From Lentisphaerae bacterium WC36 (lineage in GTDB: Bacteria > Verrucomicrobiota > Lentisphaeria > Victivallales > SZUA-371), in the NCBI GenBank assembly GCA_020683205.1, contig CP085689.1:2660230-2724229 (forward strand): 64,000 bases of DNA, read 5' to 3'. A program made the position numbers and the translations under genes. Positions 16,898 to 23,174 of the stretch are shown here, in pieces. The notes under the pieces are model-generated. The model did not search any database. It worked only from the letters and a program-made list of their open reading frames with translations, and had not been told where the DNA came from. Each line of letters opens with the position of its first letter. The stretch's first letter is position 1.

Positions 16898-17734
16898 TTA
16901 GAAGTTTAATAATTGTTGTACACCTTGGCTTAATTTATTAGCTTGTGCTAACATTGCATTTGCAGTGTTAGTTAACACTTGATATTTGCTAAAGTTTGTT
17001 GTTTCGCGAGCCATATCAACGTCACGAACTTTACTTTCAGCAGAAGTTAAGTTGTCTTCATAAGCTAACAAACCATCACGCGTTTGTGATAAACGGTTTT
17101 GTTGTGCAGCCATTTGAGCACGTTCGTTAGAAACGTAGTTAATAGCTGTGTCTAAATGAGCGATAGCACTTGAACTTGTAACAGAGAAACTAGTATTGCT
17201 TGTTAAGCTACCAATCGTCATACCACCAGTTGAAGTTTCAGCCGTTGCTTTTAGATTTGCTAGTTCTACATCTACAGCTTGACTATCTTTTGATCCAATT
17301 TGAATATTCTTGCTTGTAGCATCAAATAAGTTCTCGCCGTTGAACTGAGCAGCAGCAGTATCACCATCAGTAATACGTTTGATCTCTTCTTGCATTGCTT
17401 TAAATTCAGCGTTGATATTAGTTTTATCAGCGTCTGAAGTTACACCTTTAGCCTCAATTGCTAATGATTTCATGCGGTTAAGCATATCACTAATTTTTTG
17501 AGCCCATGCATCAGCAGTTTGCATCATAGAGATAGCATTTTCAGTGTTGTTACGAGCCATTGCAGTACCTTTAATATCAGATCTCATGTTTTCACTGATA
17601 CCAACTCCAGCTGGGTCATCTGTATTTTTGATTACACCAGTTGAAAGTCTGCTCATAGACTCTTGTAGTTTAGTTGTGTTTGCAGAGTAACTACTCCAAA
17701 CATTGAATGCCGCAGTGTTGTTGTTAATTCTCAT
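16898..17734 (-). CDS. fliC: Flagellin, copy 1
   Basis: Structural subunit of the flagellar filament. The 278 residues contain only the conserved D0/D1 helices: N-terminal MRINNNTAAFNVWSSYSAN and RLSTGVIKNTDDPAGVGISE, C-terminal SKVRDVDMARETTNFSKYQV and ANKLSQGVQQLLNF. Large D2/D3 outer domains are absent (E. coli FliC is about 500 residues). The central variable stretch (about 155-195) matches copy 3, while the flanks match copy 2, so the gene is a mosaic. GGAG lies 9-10 bases before the ATG. Each copy has its own promoter and terminator, so they are three separate transcripts. Export is by the flagellar type III system. Confidence 0.95.
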   Translation of the reverse strand: MRINNNTAAFNVWSSYSANTTKLQESMSRLSTGVIKNTDDPAGVGISENMRSDIKGTAMARNNTENAISMMQTADAWAQKISDMLNRMKSLAIEAKGVTSDADKTNINAEFKAMQEEIKRITDGDTAAAQFNGENLFDATSKNIQIGSKDSQAVDVELANLKATAETSTGGMTIGSLTSNTSFSVTSSSAIAHLDTAINYVSNERAQMAAQQNRLSQTRDGLLAYEDNLTSAESKVRDVDMARETTNFSKYQVLTNTANAMLAQANKLSQGVQQLLNF

Positions 17735-17808
17735 TTTTTAAACTCTCCATAGTTTAAGATTTGAAGGATAATGAACCAGTCATCACCCACATCTAAGTTT
17801 GTTGCATT

Positions 17809-17860
17809 AACTGAACCACCTTGTTCAGTTATAACTACAAAAAACATCCTTGTTTTTTGT
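17809..17860 (-). promoter_or_regulatory. Flagellin 1 leader: two tandem hairpins, first with CsrA-type loop
   Basis: On minus, ACAAAAAAC-AAGGAT-GTTTTTTGT (17860-17837) forms a perfect 9-bp stem whose loop and closing pairs read ACAAGGATGT, equal to the core of the CsrA SELEX consensus. Next, AACTGAAC-AAGGTG-GTTCAGTT (17830-17809) forms a perfect 8-bp stem. They lie about 75-125 bases before the ATG. CsrA binding is inference. Confidence 0.7.
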
Positions 17861-17899
17861 AAAACAAAACTGCCGAATGCAGTATTGCTCTATACATTA

Positions 17900-17926
17900 T
17901 TAACGACATAAAATCAAAATGATTTA
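17900..17926 (-). promoter_or_regulatory. Sigma-28-like flagellar promoter of flagellin 1
   Basis: On minus, TAAA (17926-17923), 15 bases, then GTCGTTAA (17907-17900). Sigma-28 consensus is TAAA-N15-GCCGATAA; six of eight -10 bases match. The same arrangement recurs at the two other copies. Confidence 0.72.
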
Positions 17927-17959
17927 GTCTGATTACAAGAAGAAAAGATATTTTCTCAA

Positions 17960-17996
17960 AAAAATAATGCCTCCAAACTTTATGTTTAAAGGCATT
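17960..17996 (-). terminator. Terminator of flagellin copy 2
   Basis: Same hairpin as for copy 1: AATGCCT at 17966-17972 pairs with AGGCATT at 17990-17996, with a T run on the minus strand. It prevents read-through into copy 1. Confidence 0.88.
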
Positions 17997-18035
17997 ACCA
18001 TTTAAATCAAACTTAATGTCTAATTATTAACTTCC

Positions 18036-18878
18036 TTAGAAGTTTAATAATTGTTGTACACCTTGACTTAATTTATTAGCTTGTGCTAACATTGCATTTG
18101 CAGTGTTAGTTAACACTTGATATTTGCTAAAGTTTGTTGTTTCGCGAGCCATATCAACGTCACGAACTTTGCTTTCAGCAGAAGTTAAGTTGTCTTCATA
18201 AGCTAACAAACCGTCACGAGTTTGTGATAAACGGTTTTGTTGTGCAGCCATTTGAGCACGTTCGTTAGAAACGTAGTTAATAGCTGTGTCTAAATGAGCG
18301 ATAGCACTTGAACTTGTAACAGAGAATTCATCATTATCTGTTAAAGTAGAAATAGTCATTGCGCCAACAACAGTAGAAATTGCCGCAGTACTTTGTAAGT
18401 CTGCTAAAACTACATCTACAGCTTGACCATCTTTTGCACCAATTTGAATATTCTTGCTTGTAGCATCAAATAAGTTCTCGCCGTTGAACTGAGCAGCAGC
18501 AGTATCACCATCAGTAATACGTTTAATCTCTTCTTGCATTGCTTTAAATTCAGCGTTGATATTAGTTTTATCAGCGTCTGAAGTTACACCTTTAGCCTCA
18601 ATAGCTAATGATTTCATGCGGTTAAGCATATCACTAATTTTTTGAGCCCATGCATCAGCAGTTTGCATCATAGAGATAGCATTTTCAGTGTTGTTACGAG
18701 CCATTGCAGTACCTTTAATATCAGATCTCATGTTTTCACTGATACCAACTCCAGCTGGGTCATCTGTATTTTTGATTACACCAGTTGAAAGTCTGCTCAT
18801 AGACTCTTGTAGTTTAGTTGTGTTTGCAGAGTAACTACTCCAAACATTGAATGCCGCAGTATTGTTGTTAATTCTCAT
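18036..18878 (-). CDS. fliC: Flagellin, copy 2
   Basis: Filament subunit of 280 residues, identical to copy 1 over almost the entire N- and C-terminal helices. It differs in the central segment (about residues 152-195), where copy 2 reads VVLADLQSTAAISTVVGAMT, two residues longer than the other copies. This segment would lie at the tip of the D1 domain, the exposed surface of the filament. Start context, leader and terminator are the same as for copy 1. The short length without D2/D3 suggests a thin, smooth filament. Different surface segments under separate control may allow filament variation. Confidence 0.95.
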   Translation of the reverse strand: MRINNNTAAFNVWSSYSANTTKLQESMSRLSTGVIKNTDDPAGVGISENMRSDIKGTAMARNNTENAISMMQTADAWAQKISDMLNRMKSLAIEAKGVTSDADKTNINAEFKAMQEEIKRITDGDTAAAQFNGENLFDATSKNIQIGAKDGQAVDVVLADLQSTAAISTVVGAMTISTLTDNDEFSVTSSSAIAHLDTAINYVSNERAQMAAQQNRLSQTRDGLLAYEDNLTSAESKVRDVDMARETTNFSKYQVLTNTANAMLAQANKLSQGVQQLLNF

Positions 18879-18952
18879 TTTTTAAACTCTCCATAGTTTA
18901 AGATTTGAAGGATAATGAACCAGTCATCACCCACATCTAAGTTTGTTGCATT

Positions 18953-19004
18953 AACTGAACCACCTTGTTCAGTTATAACTACAAAAAACATCCTTGTTTT
19001 TTGT
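18953..19004 (-). promoter_or_regulatory. Flagellin 2 leader: two tandem hairpins
   Basis: Same two hairpins as copy 1: the AAGGAT-loop stem at 18981-19004 and the AAGGTG-loop stem at 18953-18974. The leader is practically identical in sequence to copy 1, so it adds no independent covariation. Confidence 0.7.
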
Positions 19005-19044
19005 AAAACAAAACTGCCGAATGCAGTATTATTTCAACATGGTA

Positions 19045-19071
19045 TTTACGACATAAAATCATAATAATTTA
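19045..19071 (-). promoter_or_regulatory. Sigma-28-like flagellar promoter of flagellin 2
   Basis: On minus, TAAA (19071-19068), 15 bases, GTCGTAAA (19052-19045). Confidence 0.7.
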
Positions 19072-19102
19072 GTCTGATTACAAGAAGAAAAGATATTTTC
19101 TC

Positions 19103-19141
19103 AAAAAAATAATGCCTCCAAACTTTATGTTTAAAGGCATT
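19103..19141 (-). terminator. Terminator of flagellin copy 3
   Basis: AATGCCT (19111-19117) pairs with AGGCATT (19135-19141), T run on minus; third copy of the unit. Confidence 0.88.
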
Positions 19142-19180
19142 ACCATTTAAATCAAACTTAATGTCTAATTATTAACTTCC

Positions 19181-20017
19181 TTAGAAGTTTAATAATTGTT
19201 GTACACCTTGGCTTAATTTATTAGCTTGTGCTAACATTGCATTTGCAGTGTTAGTTAACACTTGATATTTGCTAAAGTTTGTTGTTTCGCGAGCCATATC
19301 AACGTCACGAACTTTACTTTCAGCAGAAGTTAAGTTGTCTTCATAAGCTAACAAACCATCACGCGTTTGTGATAAACGGTTTTGTTGCGCAGCCATTTGA
19401 GCACGTTCGTTAGAAACGTAGTTAATAGCTGTGTCTAAATGAGCGATAGCACTCGCACTTGTAACAGAGAAACTAGTATTGCTTGTTAAGCTACCAATCG
19501 TCATACCACCAGTTGAAGTTTCAGCTGTTGCTTTTAGATTTGCTAGTTTCACATCTACTGCTTGACTATCTTTTGACCCAACTTGAATATTTTTCGCTGT
19601 TGCATCAAATAAATTCTCACCGTTAAACTGAGCTGCAGCAGTATCACCATCAGTAATACGTCTAATCTCTTCTTGCATTGCTTTAAACTCAGCGTTGATA
19701 TTAGTTTTATCAGCATCTGAAGTTATGCCTTTAGATTCAATAGCTAGTGATTTCATGCGGTTAAGCATATCACTAATTTTTTGAGCCCATGCATCAGCAG
19801 TTTGCATCATAGAGATAGCATTTTCAGTATTATTACGAGCCATTGCAGTACCTTTAATATCAGATCTCATGTTTTCACTGATACCAACTCCAGCTGGGTC
19901 ATCTGTATTTTTGATTACACCAGTTGAAAGTCTGCTCATAGACTCTTGTAATTTAGTTGTATTTGCCGAATAGCTACTCCAAACGTTAAATGCCGCAGTG
20001 TTGTTATTAATTCTCAT
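19181..20017 (-). CDS. fliC: Flagellin, copy 3
   Basis: Filament subunit of 278 residues with the same conserved ends as copies 1 and 2, but more silent and several amino-acid changes in the first 150 residues (IESKGITSD, EEIRRI, TAKNIQVGSKD). Its central segment (KLANLKATAETSTGGMT) is nearly that of copy 1. It is the first gene of the array in transcription order and has the most diverged leader, which makes it the best candidate for the ancestral unit. GGAG precedes the ATG. It is divergent from rpsP with about 440 bases between. Confidence 0.95.
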   Translation of the reverse strand: MRINNNTAAFNVWSSYSANTTKLQESMSRLSTGVIKNTDDPAGVGISENMRSDIKGTAMARNNTENAISMMQTADAWAQKISDMLNRMKSLAIESKGITSDADKTNINAEFKAMQEEIRRITDGDTAAAQFNGENLFDATAKNIQVGSKDSQAVDVKLANLKATAETSTGGMTIGSLTSNTSFSVTSASAIAHLDTAINYVSNERAQMAAQQNRLSQTRDGLLAYEDNLTSAESKVRDVDMARETTNFSKYQVLTNTANAMLAQANKLSQGVQQLLNF

Positions 20018-20089
20018 TTTAAACTCTCCATAGTTTAATAGTGAAGGACAATGAATAAGTCATCACCCAAATTTAAGTTTGTTATCGTA

Positions 20090-20139
20090 AATAAGTACAC
20101 CTATACTATTCACAATTATGAAGAACATCCTTGTTCTTC
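20090..20139 (-). promoter_or_regulatory. Flagellin 3 leader: same two hairpins with different stems
   Basis: On minus, GAAGAAC-AAGGAT-GTTCTTC (20139-20120) keeps the loop AAGGAT of the other copies while the outer stem pairs differ compensatorily. A second stem, AATA-GTA closing loop TAGGTG with TAC-(T)-TATT (20110-20090), replaces the AACTGAAC stem. Conserved loops on changed stems argue for selection on RNA structure. Confidence 0.7.
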
Positions 20140-20186
20140 TGACGGAAAGAACTCAACAACCTCTATGTTATTTTGTTCTGTTTATT

Positions 20187-20213
20187 TTTACGTCATAGTT
20201 ATGAAAGAATTTA
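20187..20213 (-). promoter_or_regulatory. Sigma-28-like flagellar promoter of flagellin 3
   Basis: On minus, TAAA (20213-20210), 15 bases, GACGTAAA (20194-20187). The surrounding sequence differs from copies 1 and 2, yet both boxes and the spacing are kept. Confidence 0.7.
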
Positions 20214-20262
20214 GTATTTTTTATATTTTTTTATAAATTTTTCATTTTTTTACTAAAAATAT

Positions 20263-20290
20263 TTGTAGTTCGTTGTGTTTGTGGTATATT
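20263..20290 (+). promoter_or_regulatory. Putative promoter of the rpsP operon
   Basis: TTGTAG (20263-20268), 16 bases, TATATT (20285-20290), about 165 bases before the rpsP ATG. A second AT-rich candidate (TATATAATA near 20361) lies closer. Weak -35 match. Confidence 0.4.
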
Positions 20291-20455
20291 TGCGTTCATT
20301 TATTAATTTTACAAAAATAAGAATTTTACAGTCACGTCAGATCATAATTTGTCGTACGAGTATATAATAATGTGAAAAAAGTTGTTCTTATTATATATTC
20401 AACAAACTAAAAACCACGAAAAATTGTGAATTATTAAAATTTAGAGGAAAACTAA

Positions 20456-20806
20456 ATGGCAGTTAAATTAAGACTAAAAAGAACTGGTTCAAAAAATGCA
20501 CCATGTTATCGTATTATCGCAGCAGACATGAGAGCTGCTCGTGATGGTAAAGCAATTGATACATTAGGATTTTATGATCCAATTCGTAAACAAGAAAAAA
20601 TTGATCTAGAAAAAGTTACATACTGGAAAGGTTGCGGAGCATTAGTTTCACCAACAGTTGCATCTATTGCAAAAAGAGCTGAAAACGGTGTTAGCTTAGC
20701 AGAGCTAAAAGCTAGTAAGACTAAAAAACCATCAAAGAAAGCTATTGCTAAAATGGAAGCTGAAAAAGCAGCTGCAGCTGAAGCAGCGGCTGAAACAGCA
20801 GAATAA
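20456..20806 (+). CDS. rpsP: 30S ribosomal protein S16
   Basis: Small-subunit protein that binds 16S rRNA early in assembly. The 116-residue protein begins MAVKLRLKRTGSKNAPCYRI, the family signature, and has IDTLGFYDP. Canonical S16 is about 80-90 residues; here a Lys/Ala-rich tail (residues about 85-116) is added. GAGG precedes the ATG. It leads an operon with khpA, trmD, rplS and rnhB. The usual order is rpsP-(khpA)-rimM-trmD-rplS; rimM is missing here. Confidence 0.97.
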   Translation: MAVKLRLKRTGSKNAPCYRIIAADMRAARDGKAIDTLGFYDPIRKQEKIDLEKVTYWKGCGALVSPTVASIAKRAENGVSLAELKASKTKKPSKKAIAKMEAEKAAAAEAAAETAE

Positions 20807-20844
20807 TAACTTTGAGCTAGACTAAACCACTAGAGGTAACGAAA

Positions 20845-21159
20845 GTGATAAAGAAATTATTACGATTTTTTACTGGTTCAACAGAAGAGAATCGTGTAGC
20901 AGATAGCCACGTAGACGGATTACACGAGCTTGAGAGTTTTGTAGACTATGTTGTAAAATCATTAGTTGATTCTCCTGATAGTGTTCGTATTTGTTCTGTA
21001 GAAGGCAACAATGAAAATGTTATTCAAATCCACTGCAAAAAAGAGGATATTGGTAAAATTGTTGGAAAAAAAGGCAAAACAATTATGGCTATTAGATCTT
21101 TGGTTAGCGGAGCAGCAGGAAGATTGCAAAAAAGAGTTGCAGTTGAAGTTGTAGATTAA
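20845..21159 (+). CDS. khpA: KH-domain RNA-binding protein KhpA (YlqC family)
   Basis: Small cytoplasmic RNA-binding protein, usually partner of KhpB and often encoded next to rpsP. The 104-residue protein has a KH domain with the GxxG loop in IGKIVGKKGKTIMAIRSLV (residues about 69-87). It has an N-terminal extension of about 28 residues compared with typical 75-80-residue KhpA, unless the start is internal; no better in-frame ATG with a ribosome site is seen. Start is GTG with GAGG about 10 bases upstream. It lies 38 bases after rpsP. Confidence 0.88.
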   Translation: MIKKLLRFFTGSTEENRVADSHVDGLHELESFVDYVVKSLVDSPDSVRICSVEGNNENVIQIHCKKEDIGKIVGKKGKTIMAIRSLVSGAAGRLQKRVAVEVVD

Positions 21160-21211
21160 TTTTTGAAATTTTTAACAATTTGTTTAAGCGAAAAAGTGTT
21201 AAAGTAAGTTA

Positions 21212-21898
21212 ATGAAAATAGATATCTTAACATTGTTTCCAAATAGTTTTTTTGGACCATTTGCCGAAAGTATCGTCAAAAGAGCAATCGATGGCAATTT
21301 TGTTGAAATCAACGCAGTAAATCTGCGTGATTACAGCCATGATAAACGAGGAACTGTCGACGATAAACCATATGGCGGAGGTCCTGGAATGCTCCTCAAA
21401 GCAGAACCTCTAACCGAGGCAATTGAGGACATAAAAAGAGAAGATACTATTGTTATTTTAACAACACCACAAGGTGAAGTTTTCGACCAGAAAAAGGCTT
21501 TAGAATTAAGCAAGGCAAAACATTTAGTGTTTGTTTGTGGTCATTACGAAGGCGTAGATGAAAGAATTAGAGAGACTCTAATTGATTATGAACTTTCAAT
21601 CGGCGACTACGTTTTAACCAGTGGAAATTTACCAGCAATGGTAATGAGTGATGCAATTATCAGATTATTACCGGGCGTATTAGGAGATGATGAATCAAGC
21701 GTTGATGAATCATTTAGTGATAATTTATTGGAATATCCTCAATACACCAGACCAGAAGAATATCGAGGAATGAAAGTTCCAGAAGTATTATTAAGTGGTA
21801 ATCACAAGAAAATTGCAGAATGGCGCAAAGAACAATCATTAGCAAGAACTAAGTTAGTTCGACCAGAATTGTTAGAAAAAAGAAAAATTGAAAGCTAA
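21212..21898 (+). CDS. trmD: tRNA (guanine37-N1)-methyltransferase
   Basis: Makes m1G37 next to the anticodon, preventing +1 frameshifting; SPOUT (trefoil-knot) enzyme using AdoMet. The 228 residues begin [13 protein letters not shown], contain [24 protein letters not shown] and [17 protein letters not shown], all TrmD signatures that form the knot, and end with [13 protein letters not shown]. Length matches the family. The ribosome site is weak (AAGTAAG). It follows khpA by 52 bases; the usual upstream gene rimM is absent. Confidence 0.97.
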   Translation: MKIDILTLFPNSFFGPFAESIVKRAIDGNFVEINAVNLRDYSHDKRGTVDDKPYGGGPGMLLKAEPLTEAIEDIKREDTIVILTTPQGEVFDQKKALELSKAKHLVFVCGHYEGVDERIRETLIDYELSIGDYVLTSGNLPAMVMSDAIIRLLPGVLGDDESSVDESFSDNLLEYPQYTRPEEYRGMKVPEVLLSGNHKKIAEWRKEQSLARTKLVRPELLEKRKIES

Positions 21899-21978
21899 CT
21901 GAAAAGTTATAGTTCGATAGTAATATTAGAAGAATAATAAAAGTAAAATTAACATATTAGAAATAGTTGGAGATAGCA

Positions 21979-22326
21979 ATGAATATCTTAGATAAAATTA
22001 ATCGTGAGCAATGCAGAGAAGATTTGCCAGCGTTCAACGTTGGTGATACAATTAAAGTTCACACAAAAATCATTGAAGGTACAACTGAGCGTATTCAGGT
22101 TTTCACTGGTGCAGTAATTGCAATTAAAAACTCAGGAGTTCAAAAAGCAGTAACGGTTCGCCGTGTTTCTTATGGACAAGGAGTTGAGCGTGTATTCCCA
22201 TTAAACTCACCACGTATTGCTAAAATCGAAGTAGAAAGACGCGGTAAAGTTAGACGTTCTAAATTATACTATCTTAGAGATAAGATTGGTAAAGCAGCTA
22301 AAATCAAAGAATTACGTACTAACTAA
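21979..22326 (+). CDS. rplS: 50S ribosomal protein L19
   Basis: Large-subunit protein at the 30S-50S interface. The 115-residue protein has [28 protein letters not shown] and [19 protein letters not shown], standard for L19. The ATG at 21979 is chosen because GGAG lies at 21969-21972; an in-frame TTG at 21967 would put the Shine-Dalgarno inside the gene. Fourth gene of the rpsP operon. Confidence 0.97.
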   Translation: MNILDKINREQCREDLPAFNVGDTIKVHTKIIEGTTERIQVFTGAVIAIKNSGVQKAVTVRRVSYGQGVERVFPLNSPRIAKIEVERRGKVRRSKLYYLRDKIGKAAKIKELRTN

Positions 22327-22398
22327 TTCACTGATTAGCATTTGCGTAAATATCTTAAGAGGACTTGTGAAAAATTTTAATTATTTAAACATTGTTTT

Positions 22399-23052
22399 AT
22401 GAAATATTTACGCAAAAATAGTAAACTCCTTGCTCTTGAATCAAAAATTCACGACAAGGGGTTTTCATTTATTGCAGGAGTTGACGAAGTTGGCAGAGGA
22501 CCGTTAGCAGGACCAGTAGTTGCAGCAGCAGTTATATTACCAACTAAAGAAAGACTCCCAGCAGTAGATGACTCAAAAAAATTAAATGAAAAGCAACGTG
22601 AAGAACTTTATAAGTATATCATCAATATACCAGGTATAGACTATTCCATCATAGAAATAACTCCTGATAAAATTGACGAAGTGAATATCCTAAGAGCAAC
22701 CCACATTGCAATGATTGAAGCAGTAAACAAACTGCAAAAAGTTGATTTTATTTTAGTTGACGGACTTCCTGTAAAAGGGTTTTCGCAACCAAGTGAAGCT
22801 GTAGTAAAAGGTGACAGCAAGAGCGCCTCAATAGCAGCAGCTAGTATCATAGCAAAAGTTCATCGTGATAATTTGATGAAAAAATACGATAAAGTATACC
22901 CTAAATATGGATTTGCTAAACATAAAGGCTATGGAACAAAGGCACATTTAGAAGCTCTACAACAATTTGGCGTTACAGAAATTCACCGTAAAAGCTTTGC
23001 CCCAGTGAGGGATATTATTACACCGCCCCCCGAACAATTAAGTTTATTTTAA
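22399..23052 (+). CDS. rnhB: Ribonuclease HII
   Basis: Cleaves RNA in RNA/DNA hybrids and starts ribonucleotide excision repair. The 217-residue protein carries AGVDEVGRGPLAGPVVAAAV (catalytic Asp and Glu at about residues 28-29), VDDSKKLNEKQRE, a DG in FILVDGLPV, and the KGDSKSASIAAASIIAKVHRD signature. No Shine-Dalgarno precedes the ATG. Instead, a short frame starting GTG at 22367 behind AAGAGGA ends at a TGA that overlaps the rnhB start (ATGA), so translational coupling is possible. It lies 72 bases after rplS. Confidence 0.95.
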   Translation: MKYLRKNSKLLALESKIHDKGFSFIAGVDEVGRGPLAGPVVAAAVILPTKERLPAVDDSKKLNEKQREELYKYIINIPGIDYSIIEITPDKIDEVNILRATHIAMIEAVNKLQKVDFILVDGLPVKGFSQPSEAVVKGDSKSASIAAASIIAKVHRDNLMKKYDKVYPKYGFAKHKGYGTKAHLEALQQFGVTEIHRKSFAPVRDIITPPPEQLSLF

Positions 23053-23174
23053 ATTTTATTGATTTAAGATAAATAAAATATTTGACTATTTAATAGTTTT
23101 TACTATTTTTATATATTAGATTTTTTAATTAGAAAATAATAATTATATTTTTACAGATATTGGAGAAAGGAAAA

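Larger units (their letters stand above)
16780..20017 (-). repeat. Tandem triplication of flagellin transcription units
   Basis: Three units of about 1.14 kb (gene starts at 17734, 18878 and 20017) repeat promoter, leader, gene and terminator. Sequence after copy 1's terminator still matches the promoter-proximal part of the other units (compare 16783-16822 with 17921-17960) and keeps a TAAA box, but the -10 equivalent is degenerate, so it may be the scar of a fourth unit. Confidence 0.85.

Noticed and set aside
16898-20017. Repeats as a CRISPR array
   Set aside because: The repeats are entire flagellin units of about 1.14 kb, not short repeats with unique spacers.
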